Shown here piece by piece: positions 1 through 9,515 of a stretch of 38,365 nucleotides of DNA. The stretch comes from a virus. The notes beneath the pieces are model-generated. The model searched no databases. It saw only the letters and a list, made by a program, of their open reading frames with translations, and had not been told where the DNA came from. The position numbers were made by a program, and so were the translations under genes. The stretch lies in the IMG/VR virus record IMGVR_UViG_3300044845_000568, positions 1 to 38,365 of that record, one strand, 5' to 3'. The number at the start of each line of letters is the position of its first letter. Position 1 is the first letter of the stretch.

Positions 1-501
1 TACAAAAATGGTATTTTCATAGACTCCTCAGAAGCTGGAACAAACGAATTTGACCCCAGGGCATACGTCCCATATTTTAATCCGGAGTATGTCAAATACG
101 CAGAGGACACCCTTGTAGCAGAAGATGGCAGGAATATCTACAGGGTAATGAGAGCATTCACACCTCAAACAACGGTAACCAACTGGACAAACATGACAGT
201 CACCAATACGGCCAGATTTGAAGAATTTGCCGATAACCTACTGAGGTACGTCTCTTTTTACAGGTGTGAAGAGGAAATTATCTCTCAATTTGGATTGGAG
301 ACATCCTCGATTAAATTAGGCGCAGCTCAAATAACATTAGTGCCACGTAATACAGGAAGATTTACCAACTCCAACCAGGAAATCACTTATGTATGGGAGA
401 ACCCTAGTTCCAATACAGATGTTCCCCAACTCTCTTGGTATACTGGGACTACTTTCCCTTATCAACCGCCTGACTATAAAGAGGGAACCTTAAGTCTATG
501 A
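1..501 (+). CDS. Structural protein, 5'-truncated at window edge
   Basis: The frame is open from the first base, so the gene begins before the window; an internal Met lies at 148. The visible 166 residues are rich in aromatic residues, Thr and Asn, with no signal peptide or membrane segment. They look like a beta-rich virion protein, but I recognise no family. The stop overlaps the next start (ATGA at 498-501), which points to translational coupling with the following structural genes. A baseplate or tail role is inferred only from position, upstream of the OB-fold hub gene. Confidence 0.7.
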   Translation, partial: YKNGIFIDSSEAGTNEFDPRAYVPYFNPEYVKYAEDTLVAEDGRNIYRVMRAFTPQTTVTNWTNMTVTNTARFEEFADNLLRYVSFYRCEEEIISQFGLETSSIKLGAAQITLVPRNTGRFTNSNQEITYVWENPSSNTDVPQLSWYTGTTFPYQPPDYKEGTLSL

Positions 502-1793
502 GCCAGATCATCACGCCTTTAAATGGGGGTAGGGGGGAAATTCAAACATCTTCTAATCCTACATTTGGTACTATAATATCCGTTCAGTTTCAAGAGGCTA
601 ATAACCTGTTTGAGACACCCACTGAATGGGTACCAGGTGGTAGACCTATTTATGGTAGGTTACCTGCTGCATCGGAACGATACTATATTGACTTTGGACT
701 AGATAGGAAGTCTGCTTATGTGTATCTACCGCCTGGGGAAAGTCCGTTTGGCCCTAATTCCCTAGAAGTTGTTGCATCAGGGGGCGATAAATTTTTAGTC
801 ATCAAACCTGGAACCGTAGTTTGGGAGCACGGTAATCTTTCCATAGGTCCAGTCATTATAAATTTAGAATTGGTTGGGATGGCTGATTCCCAATATTTGA
901 TAGCTTATAGATTGACCTATGACGATTCCCCCTTCTATGCTTTATATTCTGTAGAGAATTATTCCTTATCAGGTCACGAAATGAATGTCGTCAGTGGCAC
1001 AGATTCTGAGGTAGGGTGGAGGTTCGTACCTAAACATGCTTTTTGCGATGATACGACCTTAGAATGGAGAAATTACGACGGGGTATTCCCAAATTATTCT
1101 GGAGCGCCGTACCTATACTGGCAATTCCCCAGGGCGGCTTCTTTTTCTGAGATAACATTCCGTTGCCCACCTAACACTGTAATTACGGGTAGCGCCACCC
1201 TATCTATAACTAATTGTCTTAACGAAGATCCTGATAACCCCGGACAACCGCACCCTGATAATCCATGCTGCCCTAATCCAGATTGGATTTTTGTGGAAAC
1301 AGTGGAAGTTAGTAGGGATAGTATAGGTCAATTCTTTACATTTAAAATTGCAATACCTACTTTTAATACTGGTTGGAAAATCGAGTGGTCTGACCCCAAA
1401 ATTTCCATACAATCGGTTTCTGTTTCAGGGACCATCTCCCTCCTGAGAAGACCATCTACGGGTAAATCAGAAGTATCTCTTGTTGCTCACCCACTAGGCA
1501 GTCTGCCATCTACAGTAGTCAATGGTGCTGGAAAAGAGGTTCCGGTCACCTATTGTAAACTTGCTCAAGTTGATATTTCCCCGAGTTATGAAGTAAAGAA
1601 AATTTTTGACATCAGAGAGTCTGTAAATGCAGATTACCAACCCATTGCAGAATGGCTTACAAGGCCATGGGATGACAACTTGATTAACCTATACGAGCAA
1701 GTGGATAATTATTCGGCCCTTTGGATGACCCCCAATACTTGCATGAATCAAGAATACTTAGCACTATCAGATGATCTAATCATTGTAGAATAA
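498..1793 (+). CDS. Hypothetical structural protein (431 aa)
   Basis: This is a 431-residue beta-rich protein. A Cys-Pro-rich stretch lies around residues 238-265 (it includes Asn-Pro-Cys-Cys-Pro-Asn) and separates two beta-rich halves. Its start overlaps the stop of the preceding gene by four bases, and the next gene starts one base after its stop, so it is part of a tightly coupled tail or baseplate operon. I see no enzymatic motif. The Cys-containing linker resembles inter-domain segments of fibre or baseplate proteins, but no family is recognised and the role is inferred from context. Confidence 0.7.
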   Translation: MSQIITPLNGGRGEIQTSSNPTFGTIISVQFQEANNLFETPTEWVPGGRPIYGRLPAASERYYIDFGLDRKSAYVYLPPGESPFGPNSLEVVASGGDKFLVIKPGTVVWEHGNLSIGPVIINLELVGMADSQYLIAYRLTYDDSPFYALYSVENYSLSGHEMNVVSGTDSEVGWRFVPKHAFCDDTTLEWRNYDGVFPNYSGAPYLYWQFPRAASFSEITFRCPPNTVITGSATLSITNCLNEDPDNPGQPHPDNPCCPNPDWIFVETVEVSRDSIGQFFTFKIAIPTFNTGWKIEWSDPKISIQSVSVSGTISLLRRPSTGKSEVSLVAHPLGSLPSTVVNGAGKEVPVTYCKLAQVDISPSYEVKKIFDIRESVNADYQPIAEWLTRPWDDNLINLYEQVDNYSALWMTPNTCMNQEYLALSDDLIIVE

Positions 1794-1794
1794 A

Positions 1795-4689
1795 ATGACC
1801 AAAATTTCCCCAAATTTTAACATAGACGACTACGAACTCTATGGGTATTCCAATCCATTCCTATCAGAGAGTCAAGCTGCATCTGTCCAACAAGTTGGAA
1901 CCAGAGTTAGTAACCAATTAGATTGGTTAGCTCAGCTATTAGGTTGGAGCGGTGATGAATACTGGTTCAGTCTTGTTTCAAACATAGACCAAAAACGACA
2001 ACTCTTGGGTGGTACTTTCGGTGTTTACAATAGCTCTGTATTCCCCGCCGTCAAAGAAATTAGGAACTGGGAAGGTTCCATTGTAGTTGAATCTGATAAC
2101 AGAATTCAAATCGGTCAAATTTTGACATTGGGGGAGTATTCATACGAAATAAAGGATGTCCAAAAAAATAGCCAATCCTTATCGTTGTTTATTAGCGAGT
2201 TTAATGATCAATTCTTACTTGATTATTCTATTGGTAGTCAAATTAAAATTGATATAGAAAGTACTCGACCAGCCCCATTCTATAGGCCAACTCCAGGCGT
2301 CTCTGCTGATGCTTCATTTTTGGTTAGCCTAGTAAATCAGACTGGTTCCATAGTCCTCCACCCAGATTTTGATAACCGATACTCTTTACCGTATGTATTC
2401 AACATATTTTATGCGGGGTCTAGACTATACTTTGATAAACCCGTACAGATCATCATTTCTGAAGAAGTTACTATAGATCCATCCTATAGTTTTGAAACAA
2501 AGTCATGGTTCCTAGACATCCCTCTAAATCTAAAATTAGAAGGTCTTGGAATTAATGCCCTATTGAAGTACGGTATATATAGTTCAACTTTCTTGGTACT
2601 GCCCTGGTCATTCAGTAGCGACTGGAATTGCAAATCCGTCTTAGATAATTTTACGGGGGTCTGGGGGAATAAGGGAGGATTTTTACCATTTAATTTCGTA
2701 TTTGATAGCCTTAGCCTCCACGGTTTCGATGAGAGAAACTCCCTGTATTTGGCGCCAGTGGAAAGAAAGATACCATTTAATGACATTTTAAATTTCATTT
2801 ACTACCAGAAGGCAGCAGTAAGCCCTACTGCCCCGTCTCCAAAACAAAATCAAATCTGGTGGAATAGCCAGACAGGGTCATTTTCGGTTTACGACGGGGG
2901 CGGCTTCAACTGTGGCCCATGGGTGGAGATAGAGTATCCGGAGGATGGTAATTTCCCCTTAATCCCTGATTTCCTATTCCCTGATTATAATAGTTTCTCT
3001 AGCTATACGGACCCAATTACAATCGGGGCAGTCGTTAGGATCTTAGACGCCACTGGGCTATCAGAAGCTGATGGAGTTATAGGTCTGTCTGGGGCCATAT
3101 CTGGCACTTGCCAAATCGACATGTTCAAACCATCTGATGAGGGGCACTGGCAGCTGCAGTCTGTAGTATACCTTAATGAGGCAAACTTCTCCATAGACGC
3201 CCCCATTTTACCTGCAAGGGTAATTATCAAACTAGAAAATTCGGCATCCCTTAGTCCATCAACTAGTAGCTATGTGATTGCCAACCTATTGGCAAACCTG
3301 GGCGGCCCTTACCCCCTGATCTTATCAAGGTGGGGCAATCAACCCAGGAGTCCATGGTATATTTCACCCCCGTCCAAATTAAAGTACATCGGAAATACCC
3401 GTCTCTTTGGCGATGAGCTACAAGATGGGGAATTATCTTGGGATTACAGTAACCCCGACCCACAGGTAAGGGGGGCATCTATCTTCTATTATAATCGGTG
3501 GGAGTTAGTAGGCACCCAATGGGAACTACAAGGAGACTGGGTAGACATCAATAGTTTAACCCCTGCTGCCCCATCATCAGCTGTCAATTTTGATGCTGTT
3601 AAGGTATTTTGTAACGATGTACCACTAGAGCCATCCATTCCGTATCAAACTGATGACTTCCAAATAGTTTTTACAGTTGACAGCCTAAATGGGACTTTTA
3701 ATTTTTCCTACAACACAATGACTTTCGAGGGAAAAGTTAAACTCCCGACAGTAATAATAACGGATTCGCTGACTTATACATTTAGACACGACATCTCCAA
3801 CTTGGTATTCAGTGGGTTACAAATCTACATGTCCCCCAACGTAATGGACGCTTCTACTTCTTTGAGAATTTGGAAGACGAAGCCCCTGTATGTGGCCAAT
3901 TCCGCACCAGAGTTGGATATGTATGACAATGCCCTCGTGGCTGATTTAAACTCAGGAGTAGGCGATGATAACTGGGAGAATTATTCCCTAAGGTTGCCGC
4001 CGGCTTACCAAAGGAACGGGCCGGAGTGGCAAAAAGTAAACCTGATTTGCCAAGATTTTGGCTTATGGGGGTCTCCTCTATCTCCAGAAGACATGGAGTG
4101 TCCCCCTCAGCAGGAACAACCAAGGATTTACGACGATGTGTTTCTATACGGTTTAGAACCATCGAGTCCTACTTATCTGTATTCTGAATCTTACTTATAT
4201 TCCAATGTAAGGTACGGCCTAGGTCTGGAAGAGGACTACCTAAATGCTGCCATATTGCCGGGTGCGGACATTGATTTTGATGATTTCTCAGGGTCCAAAA
4301 TAGTGGAATATGCCCCCCTCCACGACCGTAGAGCGACCACTGAAGCCACATTAGATAAAGCCTATGGGGATTGGGAAGGGGATTACTACAGAGCTGACGA
4401 ATGCGGAAGACTATCTGGCCACTTAGCTAATGACTTGGAAGATTCAATTATCGAAAGAGTAGACGCACCACTCTGGGATTCTAGTATCTATAAAATTCCA
4501 ACTACTTGTGTCATAAACGAAGAATCTTACAGAGTAGACGCCAACCACTATAAGGTCGGCTATGCGTATTTTGCTGCTGATTTGTCGGCCGCTGATGAAA
4601 CTTTCTTCGACCCATTTAATCCTACGTCTTGGAAAAAATGTACGCAAAGAACTTCCCTCTATTTGACCCCGTGCCCGGATTGCCCATAA
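1795..4689 (+). CDS. Large fibre- or baseplate-like structural protein (964 aa)
   Basis: This 964-residue protein is rich in Ser, Asn, Tyr and Asp, typical of phage tail or fibre proteins. Around residues 343-380 there is a module of the form P-x-P-K-Q-N-Q-I-W-W-N followed by TG, V-Y-D and a Trp. Equivalent pieces (P..G..W.N...G.L...W) occur near the N-termini of the fibre-like proteins at 23396, 28265 and 32461. The last 100 residues contain several acidic/aromatic segments and end in a Cys-x-x-Cys-Pro tail. It begins one base after the upstream stop. Receptor binding or baseplate periphery is a reasonable guess but not shown. Confidence 0.7.
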   Translation: MTKISPNFNIDDYELYGYSNPFLSESQAASVQQVGTRVSNQLDWLAQLLGWSGDEYWFSLVSNIDQKRQLLGGTFGVYNSSVFPAVKEIRNWEGSIVVESDNRIQIGQILTLGEYSYEIKDVQKNSQSLSLFISEFNDQFLLDYSIGSQIKIDIESTRPAPFYRPTPGVSADASFLVSLVNQTGSIVLHPDFDNRYSLPYVFNIFYAGSRLYFDKPVQIIISEEVTIDPSYSFETKSWFLDIPLNLKLEGLGINALLKYGIYSSTFLVLPWSFSSDWNCKSVLDNFTGVWGNKGGFLPFNFVFDSLSLHGFDERNSLYLAPVERKIPFNDILNFIYYQKAAVSPTAPSPKQNQIWWNSQTGSFSVYDGGGFNCGPWVEIEYPEDGNFPLIPDFLFPDYNSFSSYTDPITIGAVVRILDATGLSEADGVIGLSGAISGTCQIDMFKPSDEGHWQLQSVVYLNEANFSIDAPILPARVIIKLENSASLSPSTSSYVIANLLANLGGPYPLILSRWGNQPRSPWYISPPSKLKYIGNTRLFGDELQDGELSWDYSNPDPQVRGASIFYYNRWELVGTQWELQGDWVDINSLTPAAPSSAVNFDAVKVFCNDVPLEPSIPYQTDDFQIVFTVDSLNGTFNFSYNTMTFEGKVKLPTVIITDSLTYTFRHDISNLVFSGLQIYMSPNVMDASTSLRIWKTKPLYVANSAPELDMYDNALVADLNSGVGDDNWENYSLRLPPAYQRNGPEWQKVNLICQDFGLWGSPLSPEDMECPPQQEQPRIYDDVFLYGLEPSSPTYLYSESYLYSNVRYGLGLEEDYLNAAILPGADIDFDDFSGSKIVEYAPLHDRRATTEATLDKAYGDWEGDYYRADECGRLSGHLANDLEDSIIERVDAPLWDSSIYKIPTTCVINEESYRVDANHYKVGYAYFAADLSAADETFFDPFNPTSWKKCTQRTSLYLTPCPDCP

Positions 4690-4711
4690 TTGATCTGTAA
4701 CAATAAAGTCA

Positions 4712-4720
4712 GGGTAAAAA
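4712..4720 (+). promoter_or_regulatory. GGGTAAAA element, candidate late promoter
   Basis: GGGTAAAAA lies in the 53-bp gap between structural units, and its first G is 31 nt before the ATG at 4743. It belongs to a family of about a dozen such sites at near-constant spacing in this window. A promoter role is inferred from this recurrence. Confidence 0.55.
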
Positions 4721-4742
4721 TCTATCATACAAACAAATTATT

Positions 4743-5078
4743 ATGACCACCAAAAGAAAAAACTTGGATGAGACTCAGGATTTAACCCCCGCTACCTCCG
4801 ATAGCGCTGAGGGCCTTGGGAACCTTGGGAACCCCGAAACCCCCGAAAGCCCTGAACCAATTTTGGAAGTAAGCCCCAAGCAACTAAGCCCAATTCTTAA
4901 AGCCCTCTCTAAACCAAAAGTGCCTGAGGAAACTGCAGAGTTAGACAAAAATGAATTAACTCAATTTCCGATTAGTGACACACAAGTGGCACAAGTGGCA
5001 CAAGAATTAGTTAAAACCCGTCCCCAACCAAAGCGCACCCAACTTAGAAATACCCCTAGATTCTCAGCGCATAAGTAA
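4743..5078 (+). CDS. Low-complexity Pro/Glu/Lys-rich protein (111 aa)
   Basis: A small hydrophilic protein rich in Pro, Glu and Lys, with short internal repeats (PE-TPESPEP; VAQVAQ) and a basic C-terminus. It is probably largely disordered. It is the first gene after a GGGTAAAA element, and its stop overlaps the start of the OB-fold hub gene (TAATG). Position suggests a tail or baseplate assembly accessory, perhaps a chaperone or linker. No family is recognised. Confidence 0.6.
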   Translation: MTTKRKNLDETQDLTPATSDSAEGLGNLGNPETPESPEPILEVSPKQLSPILKALSKPKVPEETAELDKNELTQFPISDTQVAQVAQELVKTRPQPKRTQLRNTPRFSAHK

Positions 5079-6271
5079 TGGCACAAAGTCTCAGTTGTAT
5101 ACCGCTAACTCACAATTTAGCTAGGTTGATGCTATTTGCAGAATCCAATGCTAAGTATGCTGGTTTACCTAGGGGGATGGTTAGGGGAAAAATAGTCGAT
5201 GTCGATGACCCTGAGAATCTCGGCAGGGTGAGGGTACTATTTGATGCTATGAACCCGGAGGATATCCCTGAAATTGAAGGGGCAGGTTTATTTTCGGGTC
5301 CAAGGGACGGCAAAGGAAATTCATATTCCCATTGGATTGACGCTTCTCCTGCATTTGTCGGTAAGCAGCCCCCTGACTTGGTGGGGTCCAGAGTAAATGT
5401 CATACTAAGTAATGGCCAATATCACTATGCCATCTTAAGTGATACCCTTTATGACCCACAAAACCTAACAGAACAAGCGGCAGGGGAGTTGACAATTCCT
5501 AACAACTCTTCCATGACTCGCCTCCCGGCTTACCCCTCAGGGAGCCTGCCACCACCTTGCAAGGAAAACCGTGGTTGCTCTGTCATAGAAGAAGATGGCC
5601 CCATGAGTTCTGACTGGGTATGCGTCTGTCTGAAAAGAAACGGTGAGTACATCTGGGTAAGGCATTGTGACTTGCAGCATGGACACGCAGGGGCTAATGA
5701 TTCTATTCAGCCGCCGGACTCTTCCGGAAATAGGCAAAACCCCATTCAAGCTGGGACGGTAGGCGACTGTACTTTTCCAACATCCAATGGCCAGTGCAAA
5801 AGATACTCGGCTTTTGGGACTGCGCCCACTGGTAACCCATTTGGGGTCGATGCTAATTGGAATCCTCCACCGATGAGCGATAAACAACCATTCCCTTTCG
5901 AAGACCCTAAGCTCCTAGACATGGGTGCTGCGATGGATTTTGTGAGGAAGGATGCTGGGTTCATAGAAGGCCAAATTAAAGGCTCTTTTACTACCGCATG
6001 GACCCCGCAAATTCCAGCGACTCTACCGGCAATACCTGGCATAAACTTTGCGGAGACTGCTTTAAAAACAGCACAAAAGGCCCTTTCTATCGCTGAGGCT
6101 GCAAGGAACATCATAACAGATCCCACAACATTTATTCAGTCAACTGCATTGGCGGCCCTACAATCGTATTCCCCTCAAACTAATTTCATACTGAAAACGC
6201 TACAAAATCCCCAAGGTACTATAAACACTGTTTACTCATCCTTGACTTCCGCACTAAACCCCTTCAAATAA
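5078..6271 (+). CDS. Baseplate hub / tail-spike protein with gp5/VgrG-like OB-fold
   Basis: Residues about 33-125 match the OB-fold of T4 gp5 / VgrG-type hub proteins: the G-K-I-V-D-V-D-D-P-x-x-L-G-R-V-R-V signature at residues 37-53, then a hydrophobic core and Y-A-I-L-S-D-T-L-Y. In contractile injection machines this fold forms the trimeric base of the membrane-piercing spike. The middle (about 150-250) is Cys-rich (CKENRGC, VCVC, HCDLQHGH) and could bind metal or form disulfides. The C-terminus has an Ala-rich helical stretch (330-365). No lysozyme motif is visible, unlike T4 gp5. It overlaps both neighbours by one base (TAATG). Confidence 0.7.
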   Translation: MAQSLSCIPLTHNLARLMLFAESNAKYAGLPRGMVRGKIVDVDDPENLGRVRVLFDAMNPEDIPEIEGAGLFSGPRDGKGNSYSHWIDASPAFVGKQPPDLVGSRVNVILSNGQYHYAILSDTLYDPQNLTEQAAGELTIPNNSSMTRLPAYPSGSLPPPCKENRGCSVIEEDGPMSSDWVCVCLKRNGEYIWVRHCDLQHGHAGANDSIQPPDSSGNRQNPIQAGTVGDCTFPTSNGQCKRYSAFGTAPTGNPFGVDANWNPPPMSDKQPFPFEDPKLLDMGAAMDFVRKDAGFIEGQIKGSFTTAWTPQIPATLPAIPGINFAETALKTAQKALSIAEAARNIITDPTTFIQSTALAALQSYSPQTNFILKTLQNPQGTINTVYSSLTSALNPFK

Positions 6272-6672
6272 TGGCATTCGAAAGTAACTACAACGCTGAT
6301 TATGACCCAGGGTTCCCAATCTATCAAGGGTTCGGCCAAAGTGCCACAAACCCGTTGGCTCCAGTTTTTTATCAGTCCCTTGGTGTAGTTAATAATCTGT
6401 CGGTTTATGATTCAATCTATGCGTCTCGAAGCATATTTGCTGATGTATCATTTTCTGTAGGTGACAGCTTGCTTAGTAAAGACTTGTTTAGCGTCGGGGT
6501 TCCAACAAACTTCCTAAAGACGGTAAATTGCGAGCAACCTGTAAACTGCGAACAAACCCTTAGGGTAAATGATATTACAAATACCGACCGCCTGATTGTC
6601 GCTGGTAAAGAGTTTAGACCAACTAGAATTGTAACCCAGAATGGCACATTCACAGTACTCGCTGCGATTTAA
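6271..6672 (+). CDS. Hypothetical tail/baseplate protein (133 aa)
   Basis: A 133-residue beta-rich protein with a short repeated segment (V-N-C-E-Q-P and V-N-C-E-Q-T at about 88-97). The C-terminal half alternates hydrophobic and polar residues (F-x-P-T-R-I-V-T-x-N-G-T-F-T-V), as in small spike-tip or fibre domains. It lies directly after the OB-fold hub gene with a TAATG overlap. A spike-tip or hub accessory role is inferred only from position. Confidence 0.6.
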   Translation: MAFESNYNADYDPGFPIYQGFGQSATNPLAPVFYQSLGVVNNLSVYDSIYASRSIFADVSFSVGDSLLSKDLFSVGVPTNFLKTVNCEQPVNCEQTLRVNDITNTDRLIVAGKEFRPTRIVTQNGTFTVLAAI

Positions 6673-6674
6673 CA

Positions 6675-7088
6675 ATGGCTATCCGCCGACCTTCAATTTA
6701 TCGCCAAGACCTATTTGCCTTTCAAGATTTTCTATACTATGAAAATGGCCCAGAACAAGGAAGATACATCCTCGGTAAATACGACGGAGAACCCTATGAA
6801 TCATTGCAGCAAACTTTTGACTATCCTGCACCTGATTTCGGGGGCGGCTATATTGTGTCCAGAATCGATTACACTCTTGTGGGTAACCTTATTACAGTAG
6901 AGCATTGGGAGATTAACTGGAGAGACGAATGGCCCCTGAGACTTGCTGCCCAGGTATTAGTCAATTGCTTGTACCCAGAGGGAAAGGGCTTCCTGGTCAG
7001 GGTCAATAGAGATGCCTATCCATTTTGGGTATCAGAGAATTTCTTCCCCGTAACCAATGAACCTGACGATTACTTAATTCTGAGATAA
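6675..7088 (+). CDS. Hypothetical structural protein (137 aa)
   Basis: A 137-residue protein rich in Tyr, Trp and Phe with an acidic tail (NEPDDYLILR). It has no membrane segment and no enzymatic motif. Two bases separate it from the upstream stop and two from the next start, so it is one member of the run between the hub and connector genes. I do not recognise the family. Its size and place would fit a baseplate or neck component. Confidence 0.6.
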   Translation: MAIRRPSIYRQDLFAFQDFLYYENGPEQGRYILGKYDGEPYESLQQTFDYPAPDFGGGYIVSRIDYTLVGNLITVEHWEINWRDEWPLRLAAQVLVNCLYPEGKGFLVRVNRDAYPFWVSENFFPVTNEPDDYLILR

Positions 7089-7090
7089 TC

Positions 7091-8170
7091 ATGGCAATAC
7101 CCAAATTAAAGGAATCCACTTTAACGACCCCAAATAATGTTGTCCTATTCTTTGATGGGCCATTAGACATTACCATACCGGTTCCCGTCTCTAGCTTCAC
7201 AGTATGCTTCGGTCAGTATGGGGTGAACACCATAGTGTACTCCTCAGATACGATGATTTCACTGGGGTTAGATTCTGCATTGTCCCCTTGGGATGAAGTC
7301 TTTGTTTCGTATGAGCCACCACTAGACCTAAATGTATGCCTCAGGGGGCCCATACCGCCGGGTTCAAATGATGTAATCAAAAAGAGGAATGCCGTCAGGG
7401 CCTTTTATAGGTTTGCGGTTAAAAATACGTTAGCCCCTGACGAAAAGACCGATGGCACCCATAAGGGGTCTAACTTGGGGCAAACCATCGGCGGCTATGG
7501 CTTCCCCTATCAGGATCGTTCAGGAGTTTTAACACCCAATCGCTCAGACCCACGTAGCGCATCCCCGGATGATTTCATCACAGCCTTCGGCCTTAAGGAA
7601 GCCGTTCAACTGACAAATATCGATGATGCTTCTGCGACTAGCGTTAACATAGTTAAGCTCAGGATGGCCATTGAGGATGCTAATTCCCTAATTGACTCTT
7701 ATATTGAGCAGTCTGGAAAGGCTGGCAAAGTACTAATTACCAGTAGTCGCAGAAGGACTGCATTAATTATTGCTAGATACTACCTTGATACAGTCCGTAA
7801 AAGAGATGATATCAAAAGTGATTATGTAGAGGCTCTTAAGCAACTAGATGCCGAACGGCAAATGACTGCCATCCGAGCAGGACACGGGGACTCTGCTATT
7901 GATACTAAACGCGGCATAATGCGGACATGGCGTATTCCGCAGAGGTATAATGGTGTATCCGGAAAGGGTTTCAGCGGTTGGAATAATGACCCAGCCGGGG
8001 ATCAATCCCCAGATTACCGATTGGGTTATGGCGCCACAGGACAAAATAATACCAACTCCAACTGGATAACAGATAGTAATTATGAAGACCTAGGTGGCAC
8101 CCCACAAGTCATACAACCTAATGATGCGGGTGGTTACGACATCGGCGGGTCAAATACAATATTCCCATGA
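7091..8170 (+). CDS. Head-tail connector-like protein with DUF1320 (Mu gp36-like) domain
   Basis: Residues about 159-258 look like a DUF1320 / Mu gp36-type domain: D-D-F-I-T-A-F-G followed by an acidic helix (A-I-E-D-A-N-S-L-I-D-S-Y-I), then the basic helix with A-R-Y-Y-L-D and a final D-Y-x-E-A-L-K-Q-L. In other phages such proteins sit at the head-to-tail interface. The family is normally about 140 residues; here it is preceded by a 150-residue beta-rich N-terminal extension and followed by about 100 Gly/Asn-rich residues. The next gene is a tail-completion candidate, which agrees with a neck role. Confidence 0.6.
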   Translation: MAIPKLKESTLTTPNNVVLFFDGPLDITIPVPVSSFTVCFGQYGVNTIVYSSDTMISLGLDSALSPWDEVFVSYEPPLDLNVCLRGPIPPGSNDVIKKRNAVRAFYRFAVKNTLAPDEKTDGTHKGSNLGQTIGGYGFPYQDRSGVLTPNRSDPRSASPDDFITAFGLKEAVQLTNIDDASATSVNIVKLRMAIEDANSLIDSYIEQSGKAGKVLITSSRRRTALIIARYYLDTVRKRDDIKSDYVEALKQLDAERQMTAIRAGHGDSAIDTKRGIMRTWRIPQRYNGVSGKGFSGWNNDPAGDQSPDYRLGYGATGQNNTNSNWITDSNYEDLGGTPQVIQPNDAGGYDIGGSNTIFP

Positions 8171-8178
8171 GGTAAACA

Positions 8179-9411
8179 ATGGCTGAACTTTCTACTATAA
8201 CCCGCATAGAGCAGTACCTGTGCGACTCCCTGATAGCATCACCTTTAATCCCACTTAATGTCAATGTCCTACGGCTGGCAGATGCCATGGATAACGAGGG
8301 TGTGGTTAATCAGACTAATAACATTGTGGTTAGATTTGTGGGGGCATCGTCTAATGTGACAAATAAAATCCCCCTTATTTACGATAAGAGGATGCAATTT
8401 GAATTGAATTTCTCTTGTCAAAATTACCTAACCAGTTCTGGCCATGATTTTGCCACCCAGTTGTTAATGGGTTCAGAGATTACAATTTCAGGTGGGGTGC
8501 CGTCGGGCTCTTTCGTACAAGTTACTGAGCCGTTCCACTGTGCATCGACCCAATTTACAGGAGTAACCAATCAATCTCAATACACATACACCCAACTATA
8601 TACAGTAACAGTCCAGGAAGTCTACCCATACGTCGCATTAGATCCTTGCGTCCAAAGGGGAGATTGCAGGCAGTTATTCCCAGGACTTAATGTAGCTACC
8701 ACATTGCCTCTAGGCGGAGTAGTAGACGAAGCTTCCGGTAGTATTTATGTCCCATGGTACCCTGGCGCTAATCCGTCAGAATATGAGTTTTCCAACCAGT
8801 CTGGCATCAGGTGGAGTAATGAAGTAACTCAAAGTGGAGACTGGGTCTTTATCTGCGATCCTACTGAAGTATACATAGAAGACCCCCTGGGGCAACCTAT
8901 TTATTTGCTAAGTAACAATAGCTATACCGAAGATGGTCGCTTAGTGGTTACCGTTTGGGACGCTCAAACTAGGCAGCCACTGAGGGAAGTTTTCTATGTG
9001 GATTCTGGAAAAAAACTGGCTAGATACGCCGTTGAACTATGGAGGAATACACTGGAAGGGGCAACCGATGGCAATAGCGGCATTGCATCCGATTCTGTCA
9101 AAGAGGCTATTTTCTTTCAGGGTATGAATACTGGTGAATTTGCAGTTGTTAAAGGGGCTTTTCAAATTTTCTACTCAGATCCCCTAAATCCAGAGGCAAA
9201 AACCCAAACCCTAGCGGGAGGTTCATTAATTGGGGTAAAACCAGATATATTCATTCAAGCGCCTAAGGGAAGATTTTACTTCGTGGGTCAATCTCCTCAA
9301 GGGAAAGGTTGGTTACTAGAAGGTACATTTGAACTTGCTTCCATGAATTCCCTGTGGAAACTTGGGTGTGGGGTTTGCCAGGGTGGGCCAGAACCTACGG
9401 CCCTGTGTTGA
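8179..9411 (+). CDS. Tail-completion / Gp37-like protein with C-terminal extension
   Basis: The first 160 residues resemble phage tail-terminator proteins of the Gp37/U type: an N-terminal helix with I-E-Q-Y-L-C-D-S-L-I, then V-V-R-F-V-G, Y-D-K-R-M-Q-F-E-L-N and a long beta-strand segment ending in the VQEVYPY region. Directly following the DUF1320 gene is the usual order (gp36-gp37) in Mu-like neck modules. Residues about 190-410 form a second, beta-rich region of unknown type with a Cys-rich end (LGCGVCQGGPEPTALC). The family assignment is weak and rests mainly on gene order and the N-terminal pattern. Confidence 0.5.
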   Translation: MAELSTITRIEQYLCDSLIASPLIPLNVNVLRLADAMDNEGVVNQTNNIVVRFVGASSNVTNKIPLIYDKRMQFELNFSCQNYLTSSGHDFATQLLMGSEITISGGVPSGSFVQVTEPFHCASTQFTGVTNQSQYTYTQLYTVTVQEVYPYVALDPCVQRGDCRQLFPGLNVATTLPLGGVVDEASGSIYVPWYPGANPSEYEFSNQSGIRWSNEVTQSGDWVFICDPTEVYIEDPLGQPIYLLSNNSYTEDGRLVVTVWDAQTRQPLREVFYVDSGKKLARYAVELWRNTLEGATDGNSGIASDSVKEAIFFQGMNTGEFAVVKGAFQIFYSDPLNPEAKTQTLAGGSLIGVKPDIFIQAPKGRFYFVGQSPQGKGWLLEGTFELASMNSLWKLGCGVCQGGPEPTALC

Positions 9412-9449
9412 AGATTGCCATGGTTACCTTTGCTAAAGAATGAATTCAA

Positions 9450-9515
9450 ATGACAGCCCCTAATCTGATTCGCAGGCAGGAAACTCTACACCTTGTCAAC
9501 TTTGCTAATTGTTAA
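9450..9515 (+). CDS. Possible 21-residue leader ORF before the packaging genes
   Basis: ATG at 9450 opens a 21-residue reading frame whose TAA is followed immediately by the ATG at 9516. The tight spacing would suit a translated leader, but the ORF is too short to judge. It lies in the 104-bp gap after the tail-completion gene, where I see no GGGTAAAA element or clear sigma70 promoter. Confidence 0.2.
   Translation: MTAPNLIRRQETLHLVNFANC

Noticed and set aside
2484-4728. Several minus-strand frames of 60-104 codons across the structural genes
   Set aside because: They are antisense shadows of the large plus-strand genes, without motifs or starts of their own.
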